Below, in pieces: positions 5,758 to 11,507 of a DNA stretch of 11,811 bases. This stretch comes from Chitinophagaceae bacterium. Lineage in GTDB: Bacteria; Bacteroidota; Bacteroidia; Chitinophagales; Chitinophagaceae. A program made the position numbers and the translations under genes. The DNA lies in assembly GCA_947378615.1 (NCBI GenBank), contig CANCKV010000039.1, forward strand, positions 1 to 11,811, read 5' to 3'. The notes below the pieces were generated by a model. It was not told where the DNA came from. It made no database searches and saw only the letters and a program-made list of their open reading frames with translations. Each line of letters starts with the position of its first letter. Within the stretch, counting starts at the first letter, position 1.

Positions 5758-5958
5758 ATGGAAATTACAAAAAACAAGTGGCTAAACCTTGCTATCTTCT
5801 TTGTAGTGGTATTACTAGGAGTAATTGTAGCCTTATTGGTGGTAAGTTTTAAAAACAACAAAGAAGGCGTTTTAAAAGCCACGTTAGATTTAGGAAGTGC
5901 TAAAAGTGCTAAACCTGCTGCTGGTCTAAAAGCTATTGCACCACCTGTAACACAATAA
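5758..5958 (+). CDS. Small single-span membrane protein, 66 aa, probable virion component
   Basis: After a short polar start (MEITKNKW), residues about 9-32 form one hydrophobic span (LNLAIFFVVVLLGVIVALLVVSF) followed by KNNK. The C-terminal 30 residues are small and Ala/Lys/Pro-rich (LGSAKSAKPAAGLKAIAPPV). It is the first gene after a terminator, directly ahead of the main capsid candidate, and so likely abundant. Size and plan fit a membrane protein of a lipid-containing virion. They also fit the major coat of a filamentous phage; the surrounding genes argue against the latter. The net-basic tail could face DNA. Confidence 0.65.
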   Translation: MEITKNKWLNLAIFFVVVLLGVIVALLVVSFKNNKEGVLKATLDLGSAKSAKPAAGLKAIAPPVTQ

Positions 5959-6003
5959 TCGGGAAAAAGAAAAATTAATTTTTAAAACTTTAAATAAAGA
6001 GTT

Positions 6004-6612
6004 ATGGCAATTCAAAAATATACTGGTTATAAAGACAGTTTATTAGATTTCAATGGTGAAGCTGTTGATTTCGCAAGTCAAAACAAGTTCGATAAGATTT
6101 TCAAAGTTACTGTTATCAATAGCGGTACAAGTGACCAAGTGGTTATTTTGAATCCTTCTCGTAATCCAAGCAGTCCTTTGAGAGTTATTAAGGATGGAGT
6201 AATTGCTTACACATCGGGTGCAACCGATTTGAATGCAACAGGCTATCCAAATACAATTGCGGAATTGTTGGCTTATTTGAAAGAAAAACCAACTAGAGTA
6301 ATCTCTTTGAAAATTCAGAGTACCAACTCAGCGCAATTGAGTCAGGCTTTAACGTTCACTTATCGTGATGTGTTTGCTACTCCTGGTAGTGAAAGAATCA
6401 ATTTGGATAAGTACACGAGTGAGTTCGCTCAAAATGACAAGTTGATTACTGTAACTAAAGAGTTTCAGTTGGATAATGATACAGAATTGTCAATCGTGGT
6501 TCCTGCTGCAATGAGTTCAGGCAATCCAACACAAACCGTATTTACGTTCGTTTTTGGTGCAAGTGTTGACATTGCAGGGTCATTGAAGAGAAAAAGGACA
6601 ATGAGTCTTTAA
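6004..6612 (+). CDS. Candidate major capsid protein, 202 aa
   Basis: A soluble protein without signal peptide or membrane span. It appears rich in strands (FKVTVINSG, DQVVILNPS, RVISLKIQSTNSAQ, ALTFTYRDV, KLITVTKEFQ, TELSIVVPA, QTVFTFVFGASVDI) alternating with loops, with one central helix (NTIAELLAYLKEK, about residues 82-94) and a basic end (GSLKRKRTMSL). Eight or so strands with one helical insert would suit a jelly-roll shell protein. It lacks cysteine. The leader (TTTTTAAAACTTTAAATAAAGAG) is A/T-rich, and a perfect 15-bp hairpin sits just after the gene, so its transcript may be made in excess, as expected for a major capsid protein. At 202 aa it is shorter than typical double-jelly-roll proteins, so a single barrel or another fold is possible. 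Assigned by position and composition, not by homology. Confidence 0.5.
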   Translation: MAIQKYTGYKDSLLDFNGEAVDFASQNKFDKIFKVTVINSGTSDQVVILNPSRNPSSPLRVIKDGVIAYTSGATDLNATGYPNTIAELLAYLKEKPTRVISLKIQSTNSAQLSQALTFTYRDVFATPGSERINLDKYTSEFAQNDKLITVTKEFQLDNDTELSIVVPAAMSSGNPTQTVFTFVFGASVDIAGSLKRKRTMSL

Positions 6613-6642
6613 AGAGTAGTACAAGCAAATATTTATAACCGA

Positions 6643-6680
6643 AAAACAGGGTAACAGCCAACACTGTTACCCTGTTTTGT
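6643..6680 (+). terminator. Perfect 15-bp hairpin after the capsid candidate (terminator or attenuator)
   Basis: AAAACAGGGTAACAG (6643-6657) and CTGTTACCCTGTTTT (6664-6678) are exact reverse complements around CCAACA. The A-rich left edge and T-rich right edge (TTTTGTT) make it an intrinsic terminator. It lies 30 bases after the stop at 6612 and 15 bases before the next start, with no promoter evident between, so leaky termination that lowers downstream expression is likely. Confidence 0.8.
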
Positions 6681-6692
6681 TAAAAGTTGTTT

Positions 6693-6908
6693 ATGGGACA
6701 TATCATCAAAAGAGACGTAGTAAACCGTGAAAAGGGTAAATTATACTACATCGACAAGCCGGGCAATTTGTGTGAAGCTGATTTGGCAAATTTCAAGAAA
6801 GCGAAAGCAGGAATTGACGCTAAAAAGAAAAGCCGTTCAAACAAACGGACAGGCACATTAAAAAACAAGGCAAAACGAGTTGCAAAAAAATACAGTAAAA
6901 AGAAATAG
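6693..6908 (+). CDS. Very basic small protein, 71 aa
   Basis: The start is the ATG at 6693; the in-frame TTG six bases upstream lies too close to the hairpin to be preferred. The N-terminal half (GHIIKRDVVNREKGKLYYIDKPGNLCEADLA) looks like a small folded domain with 'KLYYIDKPGNLCEA' as a strand-turn-strand. A near-identical pattern (GxIIKRxxVxRxxGxLYYIDxxGNxCEA) recurs, to my recollection, in proteins of Bacteroidota tailless phages. The C-terminal 35 residues are almost entirely Lys, Arg, Ala, Ser and Asn (KKKSRSNKRTGTLKNKAKRVAKKYSKKK). Such a tail would bind DNA, so an internal DNA-condensing or genome-contacting protein is likely. It has one cysteine. Confidence 0.6.
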   Translation: MGHIIKRDVVNREKGKLYYIDKPGNLCEADLANFKKAKAGIDAKKKSRSNKRTGTLKNKAKRVAKKYSKKK

Positions 6909-6917
6909 CAAACCTCT

Positions 6918-7124
6918 ATGACAAATGAACTATTCAGGTATATTATTCTTTTTGTCGGTGGTTTAATTTCAGTACTTGTTACGCTTTTCTTATCCATGTT
7001 TAACAGGCATCTTGATAATCAAGAAGTAGTAAACAGAGAGACAAGGGAAAATGTTTCAGAATTAAAAACAGATGTTTCAGAAATCAGGACAGATGTTGCC
7101 GTTTTAAAAAATAATATCAGGTAA
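6918..7124 (+). CDS. Small membrane protein with coiled-coil tail, 68 aa
   Basis: A single N-terminal span (about residues 7-28, RYIILFVGGLISVLVTLFLSMF) is followed by a soluble helix with clear heptads (ENVSELKTDVSEIRTDVAVLKNNI), containing the repeat 'LKTDVSEIRTDV'. The topology suits a membrane-anchored oligomer. Candidates are a holin-like or spanin-like lysis protein or an internal-membrane virion protein. The order (basic protein, this gene, then more membrane proteins) favours a virion component, but the short size and form also resemble phage holins. It starts 9 bases after the previous stop. Confidence 0.55.
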   Translation: MTNELFRYIILFVGGLISVLVTLFLSMFNRHLDNQEVVNRETRENVSELKTDVSEIRTDVAVLKNNIR

Positions 7125-7162
7125 TCAATCAAATTTTTAATCACAAAAAATAAACTTCAAAC

Positions 7163-7768
7163 ATGAAAAAGTTTTTCAACAAAATTGTTCTTTTCCTCAC
7201 AACTCTATTCACAAACCTTGATGAATGGATTCACGACCATGTACAGCCATCTATCGAAATGGTAGAGCGTATCAAATCAGTAGTAGATAGTCCAGTAGGC
7301 AACTTGATAGCTGCATTAATACCAGGAGGATTAGGCGAAGTTGCAAGGGAAGAAATTATCTTATTGCTAACCAAAACGCTTAATACGTTAAATGTTACGG
7401 CAGCGATTGAGCATGACCCAAGTTGGGAAAATAAGGTAATGATGACCGTAAATTATATTAAATCAGTAAGTAAGCCAATGCAGGATGCCATCTATTTGAA
7501 ACTAGCCTCTGAAATGGCAAAGATTAAATCGGGTTCAGACAGTTTTAAAGGTCATAGTGTTGATTTGTTGGTACAGATGCAGTATTCTAAATTAAAAGAA
7601 GGAGTACATGCGGACGATTTGCCAAACGAAACGATTGTAGATGGTAATGTACAAACGCCTGTAGTTGATACTACAGTAGCACCAATTACAGCTGAAGTAA
7701 CGCAACAAAGTGCGGTTTCTCCAGTTGGTTATGCTGAAACACTGCAAGCAATTGCACCGCAAGGATAA
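7163..7768 (+). CDS. Hypothetical membrane-associated protein, 201 aa
   Basis: The N-terminus (FFNKIVLFLTTLFTNLDEWI) is amphipathic to hydrophobic. It is followed by 'MVERIKSVVDSPVGNLIAALIPGGLGEVAREEIILLLTKTLNTL' (about residues 34-76), a pattern I associate with uncharacterised Bacteroidota phage proteins ('vvdSPv.d...aliPg..d......l...l'). Residues 90-140 are helical (KVMMTVNYIKSVSKPMQDAIYLKLASEMAKIKSG, SVDLLVQMQYSKLK). The last 50 residues are low-complexity Thr/Val/Pro/Ala/Gln and probably disordered. The two hydrophobic stretches could insert into or lie on a membrane. No enzymatic motif is visible. It sits in the middle of the virion block, so a minor virion or membrane-remodelling protein is the best guess. 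Confidence 0.6.
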   Translation: MKKFFNKIVLFLTTLFTNLDEWIHDHVQPSIEMVERIKSVVDSPVGNLIAALIPGGLGEVAREEIILLLTKTLNTLNVTAAIEHDPSWENKVMMTVNYIKSVSKPMQDAIYLKLASEMAKIKSGSDSFKGHSVDLLVQMQYSKLKEGVHADDLPNETIVDGNVQTPVVDTTVAPITAEVTQQSAVSPVGYAETLQAIAPQG

Positions 7769-7800
7769 TTAACCCTTTTTATTAAATAAAATAGTTAAAA

Positions 7801-8199
7801 ATGACTAATCCTAATACTGTACCTAAAATAGGTCAACATACATTAGATGAAATTACAGGCACCACCTATTTCCCTACTGATAATGGCGACCCTACAGGCG
7901 TGAGTTATGGTCCAGATGATGATGAACCTATTGCGAAGGTAGATGCAACTATACCACCTCCGATGACAGGTTTACCACCAAAAACTAATGATGCAAGTAC
8001 AGCACCATCATGGTGGGATATTGCAAAGAATGTTTTGTTCGATGCAACTAACCCAAAAGTTGTGGAAACGTTTTTGCCCGACAGAACGGTAACACCACCG
8101 CCACCACCACCCAAAAACAATAATGTTATTTGGATAATAGTAGGAGTAGTTTTAGTGGTAATCATTTTATTGTATTTCGCTTTTAAAAAGGATAAATAA
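7801..8199 (+). CDS. Tail-anchored membrane protein with polyproline stretch, 132 aa
   Basis: The first 105 residues are Thr/Pro/Asp-rich and probably extended. They include a possible amphipathic segment 'SWWDIAKNVLF' (about 70-80) and six consecutive prolines (99-104). A single C-terminal span (about 109-127, VIWIIVGVVLVVIILLYFAF) ends in KKDK. Such C-tail-anchored spike-stem or vertex proteins, with a Pro-rich extended domain, are typical of membrane-containing tailless virions. Its stop TAA shares its last A with the next ATG (TAATG at 8197-8201), so the two genes are translationally coupled. Confidence 0.65.
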   Translation: MTNPNTVPKIGQHTLDEITGTTYFPTDNGDPTGVSYGPDDDEPIAKVDATIPPPMTGLPPKTNDASTAPSWWDIAKNVLFDATNPKVVETFLPDRTVTPPPPPPKNNNVIWIIVGVVLVVIILLYFAFKKDK

Positions 8200-8645
8200 T
8201 GGCAATGCTAGACAGTTTTAAGGACTTGAAAAAAGACAAAACAGTACATGCAATATTTATTTTGCTGGTTATAATTATCGTTATAGCAATCATTTACAAA
8301 ATTTACCAAGCAGTACAAACAGCAGGTAATTTAGTTGGTGACCAAATGGGAAAACAAATTATAGCTGCGCAAACAGGCGTTTCAGTTGCTAGACAAAATG
8401 TATGTATGCAAGTATGTAACACTTGTATTCAATCAATAGATTTCGTTGTATTTACAAATGTTTGGTATTGGTGCGATTCACAAGCAATAACTGATGCACT
8501 AAATCAATTAGTAAGTGATGACGAGGTTAGTTTGGCTAGTTTGTATTTTAAACAGCAAAGAGGATTCAGTTTAAAATCAGTTTGTGACAGTTGGCATTTT
8601 ACACATCCTGAAATTTCGATAACACATTACGGAGGTTTAAATTAA
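8199..8645 (+). CDS. Membrane protein with a cysteine cluster, 148 aa
   Basis: The start at 8199 overlaps the previous stop; an in-frame ATG at 8205 is the only close alternative. A single span (about residues 17-36, HAIFILLVIIIVIAIIYKIY) follows a charged N-terminus. The remaining 110 residues contain five cysteines at 69, 73, 76, 92 and 129, the first three spaced CxxxCxxC (CMQVCNTC). The end (QAITDALNQLVSDDEVSLASLYFKQQRGFSLKSVCDSWHF) matches a helical pattern common in Bacteroidota phage proteins, in which paired helices count off 'ai..al..l.s..dl..l...f....g.sl...l'. This is a probable virion protein; the cysteines may bind metal or form disulfides. Confidence 0.6.
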   Translation: MAMLDSFKDLKKDKTVHAIFILLVIIIVIAIIYKIYQAVQTAGNLVGDQMGKQIIAAQTGVSVARQNVCMQVCNTCIQSIDFVVFTNVWYWCDSQAITDALNQLVSDDEVSLASLYFKQQRGFSLKSVCDSWHFTHPEISITHYGGLN

Positions 8646-8652
8646 TCAATTT

Positions 8653-9315
8653 ATGAAAAAGAAATATTGGATAATAGGTATTGCGGCAATAATTACCGTT
8701 TTAATTTTGTGGTACGTTTTTAAGAAAAAGCCCGATGCTAATACTATTATTAGGACAGGAGGTTTAAATGTAAATTATCCAGGTCCTGGTATTAGTGATA
8801 CTAATACAGGTTATCCTATTGTGTGGATGAAGTACAATGCAAACTTGAAGAAATTACAAAGCCTTTTAGGTGTTAGTGCGGATGGCATTATGGGAAATGA
8901 CACTATTAATGCAATAAGAAAATACGTTCCAAGTGCAGATAGTAGTTATGAAATTAGTAATGCAACTGAATTAGCGCAATTGATGGCATTAATAACTAAC
9001 CACAATGTTAATAATGGAAAGCCAGTATTAACCGACCCGAATCAACTCATAAAAGATATTTACAATCAAAGTGTAAATAGTGGTTTGGTTAATCCAAAAG
9101 ATTTAATCAATAAGGGAGTAGGTTATGTAAAAGACATTTTCGGAAATAATAGCGGTATTGCCGATTCGCCACCATACAATCCCGAAGTTTACAATCCCGA
9201 AGTTTATAATCCCGAAGTTTACAATCCAAATGAAGAGGTTGTAATTAATAACGACCCCGACCCTTCAAATGGCGAAAACGATTGGAATTTTGATGATGGT
9301 TCCGGAGATGTATAA
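8653..9315 (+). CDS. N-terminally anchored protein with peptidoglycan-binding domain and YNPEV repeats
   Basis: This 220-aa protein has one N-terminal span (about residues 5-23) after KKK, so most of it lies on the far side of the membrane. Residues 60-92 contain a PG_binding_1-like repeat: 'LKKLQSLLGVSADGIMGNDTINAIRKY', with the usual LQ..LG...DG..G..T..AI spacing. Residues 100-165 are helical (ATELAQLMALITN, QLIKDIYNQSVNSG). A run of YNPEV units follows, then an acidic Asn/Asp-rich tail ending DDGSGDV. The plan (membrane anchor, cell-wall-binding domain, flexible tail) suggests a penetration or vertex protein that holds the virion membrane against the cell wall at entry. A host-membrane lysis-system part is the alternative. 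Catalytic residues are absent. Confidence 0.75.
   Translation: MKKKYWIIGIAAIITVLILWYVFKKKPDANTIIRTGGLNVNYPGPGISDTNTGYPIVWMKYNANLKKLQSLLGVSADGIMGNDTINAIRKYVPSADSSYEISNATELAQLMALITNHNVNNGKPVLTDPNQLIKDIYNQSVNSGLVNPKDLINKGVGYVKDIFGNNSGIADSPPYNPEVYNPEVYNPEVYNPNEEVVINNDPDPSNGENDWNFDDGSGDV
9175..9219 (+). repeat. Three tandem 15-bp units encoding YNPEV
   Basis: The unit TACAATCCCGAAGTT occurs at 9175-9189 and 9190-9204 exactly and at 9205-9219 with one silent change (TATAAT). A partial fourth unit (TACAATCC) begins at 9220. It is in frame, adding five residues (Tyr-Asn-Pro-Glu-Val) per copy, so copy number can change without breaking the gene. Near identity implies recent expansion. Confidence 0.9.
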
Positions 9316-9333
9316 ACAATCAAAAAATAAATT

Positions 9334-9498
9334 ATGAATACATTTTTAGACAACTTATTACAAAAAGGAACATTACCATCTGTAGATGTAAATGTTACTA
9401 TTGACAATAATAGTATTTTAAAATTAGCAGGTGCATTTTTAGCCGTTGTGGTTATAGGTGCATTGTTGCATGTGGTATTGAGTAAAAATGCTAAATAA
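9334..9498 (+). CDS. Tiny single-span membrane protein, 54 aa
   Basis: The ATG at 9334 follows the previous stop by 18 A-rich bases, and the TAA at 9496-9498 lies 5 bases before the next start, so this frame fills the gap exactly. The N-terminal 29 residues are polar and strand-like (LPSVDVNVTIDNN). Residues about 30-50 form one clean hydrophobic span (KLAGAFLAVVVIGALLHVVLS), ending NAK. It is too short for most ORF callers, but its composition, position and coupling support it. It probably belongs to the virion membrane set, or is a small holin. Confidence 0.65.
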   Translation: MNTFLDNLLQKGTLPSVDVNVTIDNNSILKLAGAFLAVVVIGALLHVVLSKNAK

Positions 9499-9503
9499 TT
9501 GCA

Positions 9504-10394
9504 ATGAGTTTAGACTACGCATCATTAACAGGTAATGCAAATCAAGCAGAGGGATTACTAAAAGGTATTGCAGGAAGTAAAGGCGATGGTGTAACCCAAA
9601 CGTTAGGCAGTACAGTTGGTGATATAATGAAACCTATAAAGGAAGCTGAGACAATTGTAGGTGCTGCAATGCTAAATCCTGAAGCAATAATGTCTTTGAT
9701 TAGTAACCCACAAGCGGCAATTGATTTTGTAAAAACCTACAATCCTATCACAATTGAAGTAAATTTAATGTCGGTACTTTCGAAAAATGGTGTTAGTGCA
9801 GATTTCTTTGGTGATTATCCATTTTTAAAGTTTTTAGATAATTCTACAACACACTGGAAAAGCCGTTCGCCTGCATTAAGAGGCATGACTCCGGTTCAAA
9901 GAATTTCTTGGTATATGAAAGCCATAGACGAAGGAAAATTTGGCTTTGATGATGCGGTTCAGTATTGCGAATTTTGTTTCCCTTTAACCTGTGATTTCAA
10001 CCATAATAAGCATATTGATAATGACTGGCCTCATTTACCTTTTAAGATAGCGGCGGCGTGGAATAACATTATTTTCACTAAGGTATATAAAAGCCAATCG
10101 ACCTATCAATGGAACGACGGAAATGGTCACCACGAAATGCCATTGTCTTGGTTATCTATCGACATAACTCAAGTTGCAGACTACAATGATACAATTAAGG
10201 AAATAAGGTCAGAAGCATTAGCATATAAGCAACAAAAGGATAGAGATGCACAATTAGCGGCATTAATGGAGCAACAGGCACAGGACGAAGCAGATGCAGA
10301 AGCTACAGCGGCAAAGAATAAAAAAAATATGATTATTGGAGGCGTAGTAGCAACAGTAATCATAATCATTATTTTAATTGTCAAACAAAAATAG
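9504..10394 (+). CDS. C-terminally anchored virion-type protein, 296 aa
   Basis: The N-terminal 75 residues are Gly/Ala/Ser-rich with short helices (EGLLKGIAGSKGDGV, EAETIVGAAML). A compact aromatic core spans about residues 80-215, rich in Trp, Phe, His and Tyr, with cysteines at 155, 158 and 163 (CEFCFPLTC) and several histidines nearby (FNHNKH, GNGHHEM). Residues 225-270 form an Ala/Gln/Glu-rich helix (coiled coil likely). Residues 276-293 are a hydrophobic C-terminal anchor (MIIGGVVATVIIIIILIV). The Cys/His combination could hold a metal ion. It is the largest protein in the virion block apart from whatever the truncated fibre gene becomes. I do not recognise the family; a membrane-anchored spike-base or vertex protein is the best inference. 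Only one base separates its TAG from the next ATG. Confidence 0.65.
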   Translation: MSLDYASLTGNANQAEGLLKGIAGSKGDGVTQTLGSTVGDIMKPIKEAETIVGAAMLNPEAIMSLISNPQAAIDFVKTYNPITIEVNLMSVLSKNGVSADFFGDYPFLKFLDNSTTHWKSRSPALRGMTPVQRISWYMKAIDEGKFGFDDAVQYCEFCFPLTCDFNHNKHIDNDWPHLPFKIAAAWNNIIFTKVYKSQSTYQWNDGNGHHEMPLSWLSIDITQVADYNDTIKEIRSEALAYKQQKDRDAQLAALMEQQAQDEADAEATAAKNKKNMIIGGVVATVIIIIILIVKQK

Positions 10395-10395
10395 T

Positions 10396-10833
10396 ATGGA
10401 AATATTAGTAAGGGCGATTAATAGGAGTGCAAATTCTACAATAAGCAAGTTGTATATAAACGGTGCTTTTCAATGCTATGTTTTGGAGGATAAGGATAGA
10501 GGTTTAAAACAAAGTATGCCATTGTCTCAAATTACAGCAATCAAAGTACCAGGAGAAACAGCAATCCCCGAAGGCAGATATAATGTAATTATCAATTTCA
10601 GCAATCGTTTTCAGCATGATATGCCATTATTGGAGAATGTACCAGGATATGAAGGGGTTCGCATCCATAGTGGTAATTATGCAAAAGATACAGAAGGATG
10701 TTTGTTGTTAGGTACTGCAATAGGAGAAGATGTAGTATTGAATAGTCGTTCAGCATTTGCAACGTTCTTTCCATTATTAAAGAAGGCTTTGCAAACTGAA
10801 AAGGTTAGTTTGACCATAGTAAGAACCATTTAA
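10396..10833 (+). CDS. DUF5675 family protein (YkuD-like fold), cell-wall-related
   Basis: The start is the ATG at 10396, one base after the previous stop; it gives MEILVRAINR, the normal family opening. The 145-aa protein has the DUF5675 landmarks: 'CYVLEDKDR' (about 27-35), 'AIPEGRYNVII' (56-66), and 'EGVRIHSGNYAKDTEGCLLLG' (86-106) with His91 and Cys102, followed by 'NSRSAFATFFPLL'. The His plus T-E-G-C arrangement parallels the H...S.GC active site of YkuD L,D-transpeptidases, so a role on peptidoglycan is plausible, though catalysis in DUF5675 proteins is not established as far as I know. It lies directly before the muralytic gene, forming a cell-wall pair. Confidence 0.85.
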   Translation: MEILVRAINRSANSTISKLYINGAFQCYVLEDKDRGLKQSMPLSQITAIKVPGETAIPEGRYNVIINFSNRFQHDMPLLENVPGYEGVRIHSGNYAKDTEGCLLLGTAIGEDVVLNSRSAFATFFPLLKKALQTEKVSLTIVRTI

Positions 10834-10843
10834 TATTATCAAC

Positions 10844-11507
10844 ATGGCAGGAAGAATATTTAATAATAGTTATGCAGGTCAATTGCAAGAAATTGCATAT
10901 CAAGCTATTCCAGTTTCAAGGGATGATTTAAGGACATACATTGATAGTACCAATTATACTGTAGAACAAAAGGTTTCTGTAATGACATTGATAAGGAACG
11001 AAGCCAAAAGCGATTCTACAGGAAAATTCAAATACGGCATTAATAATAATTTAGGAGGGATTCAAGCCGATTCAGGAAAATGGGCGAAAAAGTGGGAGCC
11101 ACATTTTACAGGTGTTGTGCATCAACACGACCACAATAATGACTATCGTTGGTTTATTGCGTTTGATACATGGCAAAGCTGTGTAGATTTCATGCTAGAG
11201 CGAACAAAGATTAGAGGAATTTATGTTGGAGGATATGCCTCTGTTTATGCAAAAACGGTTGTTGATAGTGTAGATACCTTTATAACCACTTATTATAAAG
11301 AGTGGGTAAATGGCAGTAGTTCAAATCCAAATATACCTACAAATGAACACGACACATTAAAGGGAATCTACAATCAGGAATACAAATACTTTTTCGAAAG
11401 TATTCAAAAAAAAAATAGGCAAGTTCAACAGTACCTCAGCACTTTTGTTGCTCATTCCAATTATAATATTCATTTCTTTTTATTTGGCAAGTAATAAGCA
11501 AAAATGA
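10844..11507 (+). CDS. Lysozyme-fold (glucosaminidase-like) muralytic protein with a frameshifted C-terminal membrane anchor
   Basis: The frame from the ATG at 10844 runs 216 aa to TAA 11492-11494. Residues 38-80 look like the lysozyme-superfamily core: 'VSVMTLIRNEAKSD' with Glu53 as candidate catalytic acid, then 'YGINNNLGGIQADSGKW', like the 'E......nN..GIka' of GH73/FlgJ-type enzymes. 'WFIAFDTWQSCVDFMLE' and 'GGYASVYAKTVVDSVDTFITTYY' fit the later helices of that fold. At the ten A residues 11406-11415 the downstream sequence reads far better in the +1 frame: 'ALLLLIPIIIFISFYLA', a complete span, then SNKQK and a TGA at 11505-11507 overlapping the next ATG (ATGA). The coordinates given follow that reading, about 220 aa. 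The A-run is slippery for polymerases and sequencers, so this may be a sequencing error, transcriptional slippage or a real mutation. Confidence 0.75.
11406..11415 (+). other. A10 run at the frame-switch point
   Basis: Ten consecutive A residues follow CC-poor coding sequence at the junction of the enzyme domain and its tail. With nine (or twelve) A residues the reading continues into the transmembrane frame; with ten it goes into a frame encoding RQVQQYLSTFVAHSNY and stops at 11492. It is the longest homopolymer I noticed in the window. Confidence 0.8.

Noticed and set aside
4790..5958. A filamentous phage (inovirus): Zot-like ATPase followed by a 66-aa single-span protein that could be a major coat.
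   Set aside because: The ATPase has no membrane segment. The downstream block holds a 202-aa soluble strand-rich protein, peptidoglycan-binding and muralytic proteins and many anchored proteins, which filamentous phages do not need. Kept as a weak alternative for the 66-aa protein.
6687..6692. TTG start at 6687 for the basic protein.
   Set aside because: The ATG at 6693 gives the clean 'MGHIIKR' opening, and TTG would start only eight bases after the hairpin.
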